A program made the position numbers and the translations under genes. Of a stretch of DNA of 7,142 nt, positions 1-7,142 are shown piece by piece. Numbering within the stretch: position 1 is the stretch's first letter; every line of letters begins with the position of its first letter. This stretch comes from Candidatus Pelagibacter sp. TMED165 (lineage in GTDB: Bacteria; Pseudomonadota; Alphaproteobacteria; Pelagibacterales; Pelagibacteraceae), in contig NHHO02000021.1 in NCBI GenBank assembly GCA_002171035.2, positions 11,609-18,750 of the forward strand. Direction: 5' to 3'. Under the pieces are notes generated by a model that saw only the letters and a program-made list of their open reading frames with translations, ran no database searches and was not told the origin of the DNA.

Positions 1-815
1 ATTAAACTATCAAAATATAAAGATAAATTTTCGCTTCTTAAATAAGATTTAGGTATTATTATTTGATCCTTTTTTTTAATAAAATTTAATTTAATATAAT
101 TATTTAGTATGTTTATTTTTGATGATCCAGAAAGAGATTGGGTAATATTTTTTTCTTCAAAATTAAAATCTGCTTTTAGACCAATTTCATAAATTTTGAA
201 ATTTAACCTTTTTTTATTCTTATCAAATTTAATTCTAAACGTATTATCAAATATATTTCCTTCAATATTATCTTTTTTATACCCATAGTTTGAATATTTA
301 ACATTCTTTAAATTTAAAATGGAGTTGTCATTTTTCTTTAAATCTATACTGAGATTTTTAACTATTAATTTATTTTTTAATGCATAAAAATATTCTAATA
401 ATTTTCTTGAATTATCGATATCTAAAGTTATCTTGTTATCTTTTAATAATAATTTATTTGCTTTAAAATTTTTAAAATCATAAATATTTTTTATACTTAA
501 AAAAATATTCACTTTTTGAGTATCAAATATTAATGGTTCATCCATTATTTGAAAACTAACGTCTTTCAAAGATAAATTTGGAAAAGGTAAAATAGCATAC
601 TTTATAGAATTATAATTTTTAATTTTTAAATTATAATTTTTTATTAAATATTCGTTTATAATTGTATGTTTTTTTTCATAGTCTAAAAATTTAGGGATAG
701 ATAAAAATAATATGATTGCAACTACAAATATAATAAAAACATTCTTTAAAAAGAAAAAAAATTTCCAAAAATTGATAATCTTTTTGTGAATTGTTTTGTA
801 AATATTACTAATCAT
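1..815 (-). CDS. AsmA-like membrane-anchored protein, N-terminal part (truncated by window edge)
   Basis: This frame reads without a stop from an ATG at 815-813 to the left edge, giving about 271 residues; the C-terminus lies outside the window. An in-frame TAG at 836-834 and the absence of another ATG, GTG or TTG apart from one TTG-equivalent TTA-rich stretch make this ATG the natural start. The protein begins with a basic cytoplasmic stretch, then one hydrophobic segment at about residues 19-40 with no signal-peptidase-like end, so it is probably an inner-membrane anchor with the rest in the periplasm. Residues 73-90 contain a PFPNLSLKDVSF segment, followed by alternating beta-strand-like repeats rich in Lys, Asn and Ile. 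That order (anchor, then P-x-P-x-L-x-L-x-x-V) resembles the N-terminus of AsmA-family proteins, which are linked to lipid transport and outer-membrane biogenesis. The assignment rests on this pattern only; another AsmA/TamB-type or DUF protein is possible. The function of this member is unknown. It is divergent from uvrD. Confidence 0.65.
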   Translation of the reverse strand, partial: MISNIYKTIHKKIINFWKFFFFLKNVFIIFVVAIILFLSIPKFLDYEKKHTIINEYLIKNYNLKIKNYNSIKYAILPFPNLSLKDVSFQIMDEPLIFDTQKVNIFLSIKNIYDFKNFKANKLLLKDNKITLDIDNSRKLLEYFYALKNKLIVKNLSIDLKKNDNSILNLKNVKYSNYGYKKDNIEGNIFDNTFRIKFDKNKKRLNFKIYEIGLKADFNFEEKNITQSLSGSSKINILNNYIKLNFIKKKDQIIIPKSYLRSENLSLYFDSL

Positions 816-857
816 AGTTTTTATTTTTTTTAACTAGTGTATAAATAAATTTTAAGT
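816..857. promoter_or_regulatory. Divergent intergenic region with possible overlapping -10 elements
   Basis: These 42 bp separate the AsmA-like gene (minus) from uvrD (plus) and must hold both promoters unless these lie inside the genes. A TATAAA hexamer at 840-845 matches five of six bases of the sigma-70 -10 consensus on the plus strand and would give a leader of only about 6 nt before the uvrD ATG. On the minus strand TATACA at 843-838 matches four of six and would give a leader of about 15 nt. The two hexamers overlap. No convincing -35 box is visible for either, and neither gene has a clear Shine-Dalgarno sequence. In DNA this AT-rich, -10-like hexamers arise easily by chance, so the exact sites are tentative. 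Confidence 0.3.
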
Positions 858-2893
858 ATGAACAGTATTGATAAATTAATTGATAGTTTAAACAAAGAAC
901 AAAAAGAAGCAGTGTTAAATACTGAAGGTCCGAACTTAATTGTTGCGGGCGCTGGATCAGGAAAGACAAAAGTACTTACTACAAGATTAATCCATATTAT
1001 AAATCAAAAAAAAGCTTGGCCAAATCAAATACTTTGCGTAACTTTTACAAACAAGGCTGCAAAAGAAATGCAAAAGAGAGTCATGGGTCATATTAAAGGG
1101 GAAATGAATGCTGTGCCGTGGTTAGGTACATTTCATTCAATAAGCGTGAAATTTTTAAGACGGCATGCTGAAGCGCTAGATTATAGAAGCAATTTTACTA
1201 TTTTAGACACCGATGATCAAAAGAAATTAATCAGAAATATTGTTAAAGGCGAGGATTTAGATGCTAAAAAATTTTCTCCTCAATTAATTTCCTATCATAT
1301 TGATAAATGGAAAAATAAAGGACTGCTTCCAAAAGATGTCAAAGAGGAAAAAATGGGGTCTGTCATAAAATCAATTTTAAAAGTTTATCAAATATATCAA
1401 AAAAAAACAAAAGATCTTAACGCTTTTGATTTTGGTGATTTAATTTTATTTTGTGTAAAACTTTTTGAAGATCACAAAGATATTAGAGAAATTTATCAAA
1501 AAAATTTTAAATATATATTGGTAGATGAATTTCAAGATACAAATTTTATTCAAAATAAATGGTTAAATTTGCTAGTTAATGATAAACAAAATATTTGTTG
1601 TGTTGGTGATGATGATCAATCTATTTATAGCTGGAGAGGAGCTGAAATTAAAAATTTTTTATCTTTTGATACAATTTATAAAAATTGTAAAATTTTCAAA
1701 TTAGAACAAAACTATAGATCTACCAAAAATATTCTAGAAACTGCATCAACTTTGATTTCAAATAATTCAAATAGAGTTGGTAAAAAACTTTGGTCTGCTG
1801 CAACACTAGGCGAGCCAGTAAAATTGAATTGTTATAAAACTGGAAAAGAAGAAGCCCAAGGAGTAAGTGACATCATAGAACATAAATTAAAAGATAAATT
1901 TTCTCTTAATAATATATCAATATTAGTAAGAGCAATTTATCAAACCAGAGAATTTGAAGAAAGATTTCTTCAAGTGGGAATAGGTTATAGAATATTAGGG
2001 GGAACCAAATTTTACGAGAGGTCTGAAATAAAGGATGCTGTTTCTTATTTAAGAATTATAAGTCAAAAATACGATGATTTAGCTCTTGAAAGAGTGATCG
2101 GGTCACCTAAAAAAGGAATAGGTGAAAGTACTTTAAATCAGATTTATTTATTTGGAAGTAAAAATAAAATTTGTTTAGAGGACTCGATAATAAAGATTTT
2201 AGAACAAGGAAAATTTAAACCTAAAATAAAAAGCTCCCTATCTAAGTTAATAAATATGATTCATAAGTGGCGTAAAGATTCATCTAATATGAAACATTAT
2301 GATTTATTGAAATTAGTCTTAGATGAGTCTGGATACTCAGCAATGTTGAAAAATAAAAAGGATTTAGAAAATGAAAATAAATTAGAAAATTTAAAAGAGT
2401 TATTAAGAGCTATGCGAGACTATGAAAATCTACAAAGTTTTTTAGAGCATGTGGCTCTAGCGACTTCGGTTGATCAAGAGTGGGAAGGAGCTAAAGTAAA
2501 TCTTATGACAATGCATGCTGCCAAAGGGCTTGAGTTTGATGTTGTTTTTCTTCCAGGGTGGGAAGAAGGATTGTTCCCTCATCAAAAATCTCTTGAAGAA
2601 AAAGGAGATTTTGCTTTAGAAGAGGAAAGAAGATTAGCTTACGTTGGTATAACTAGAGCTAGGAAAGAGGCATTTTTATCTTTTTCTATGAAAAGAGCTT
2701 ATCATGGTGACTGGATGGATGCCTTACCATCGAGATTTATAAATGAGATACCAGAGGGAAGCGTTGAAAAAAATGAGTCAATTCTAGAAAAAACTATAGA
2801 TGACTTTGATTTCAATCAAGATAACTCAATTGAATTCGATGAAGAGTATAGAAGCCCGGGATGGAGTAGGTATAGAAAGAATAAAATTCTGAA

Positions 2894-2906
<13 letters not shown>
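858..2906 (+). CDS. uvrD: UvrD/PcrA-type superfamily 1A DNA helicase, lacking the C-terminal Tudor-like domain
   Basis: This is a 3'-5' ATP-dependent helicase of the UvrD/PcrA/Rep group, which unwinds DNA in nucleotide excision and mismatch repair and displaces proteins from DNA. All helicase motifs are present in order: Q motif LNKEQ (11-15), Walker A AGAGSGKT (30-37), motif Ia TFTNKAAKEM (62-71), GTFHS (90-94), motif II VDEFQDTN (222-229), motif III GDDDQSIYSWRGA (250-262), motif IV QNYRS (284-288), IVa around GGTKFYERSEIKD (381-393), motif V TMHAAKGLEFD (551-561) and motif VI RLAYVGITRAR (592-602). At 682 residues it is shorter than E. coli UvrD (720): after SRFINEIP (625-632) there is only an acidic tail and a PGWSRYRK segment, without the Tudor-like domain. 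An in-frame TAA at 846-848, with no ATG, GTG or TTG after it, fixes the start at 858. The last 13 bp overlap the peptidase gene, so the two are probably co-transcribed. Assignment to UvrD rather than Rep is by overall alphaproteobacterial resemblance. Confidence 0.95.

Positions 2907-7142
<4,236 letters not shown>

Noticed and set aside
222..360. Poly-Lys/Asn stretches in the AsmA-like gene as evidence of a pseudogene
   Set aside because: The frame is open for all 271 visible codons, has a good start and membrane segment, and shares its composition with the intact neighbours.

Overview
The window is very AT-rich (roughly a quarter G+C by eye), almost fully coding, and carries five protein genes. 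Spacing is minimal: a 42-bp divergent gap, a 13-bp overlap, a 12-bp tail-to-tail overlap and a 5-bp gap. The proteins are heavily enriched in Lys, Asn and Ile and most closely resemble alphaproteobacterial versions of their families. Together this points to a streamlined marine alphaproteobacterium, most likely of the SAR11 / Pelagibacterales type. That placement is inferred from composition, gene order and family resemblance, not from a marker gene. Stop codons TAA and TGA are both used and Trp is TGG, so the standard bacterial code (table 11) applies.

Layout from left to right. (1) Positions 1-815, minus strand: the N-terminal part of an AsmA-like membrane-anchored protein, running off the left edge. 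(2) Positions 816-857: a 42-bp divergent gap that may hold both promoters. (3) Positions 858-2906, plus strand: a UvrD/PcrA superfamily 1A DNA helicase that lacks the usual C-terminal Tudor-like domain. (4) Positions 2894-4609, plus strand: a three-domain Xaa-Pro aminopeptidase (aminopeptidase P, M24B) overlapping the helicase gene by 13 bp. (5) Positions 4598-6631, minus strand: NAD+-dependent DNA ligase LigA, overlapping the peptidase gene tail-to-tail by 12 bp. (6) Positions 6637-7142, minus strand: the C-terminal part of the outer-membrane assembly lipoprotein BamD, running off the right edge, 5 bp upstream of ligA.

There are two likely transcription units, uvrD-pepP (plus) and ...bamD-ligA (minus), which converge and overlap at 4598-4609. 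The helicase and ligase both act in DNA repair and replication, BamD and the AsmA-like protein act at the cell envelope, and the peptidase recycles proline-containing peptides. I see no tRNA, rRNA, CRISPR array, insertion sequence, phage gene or defence system. This is a conserved housekeeping region. The points worth a second look are family-level deviations: the missing UvrD C-terminal domain, an altered zinc-site spacing and a substituted motif III in LigA, the direct bamD-ligA junction without recN, and the compact divergent promoter region. I found no previously undescribed system.
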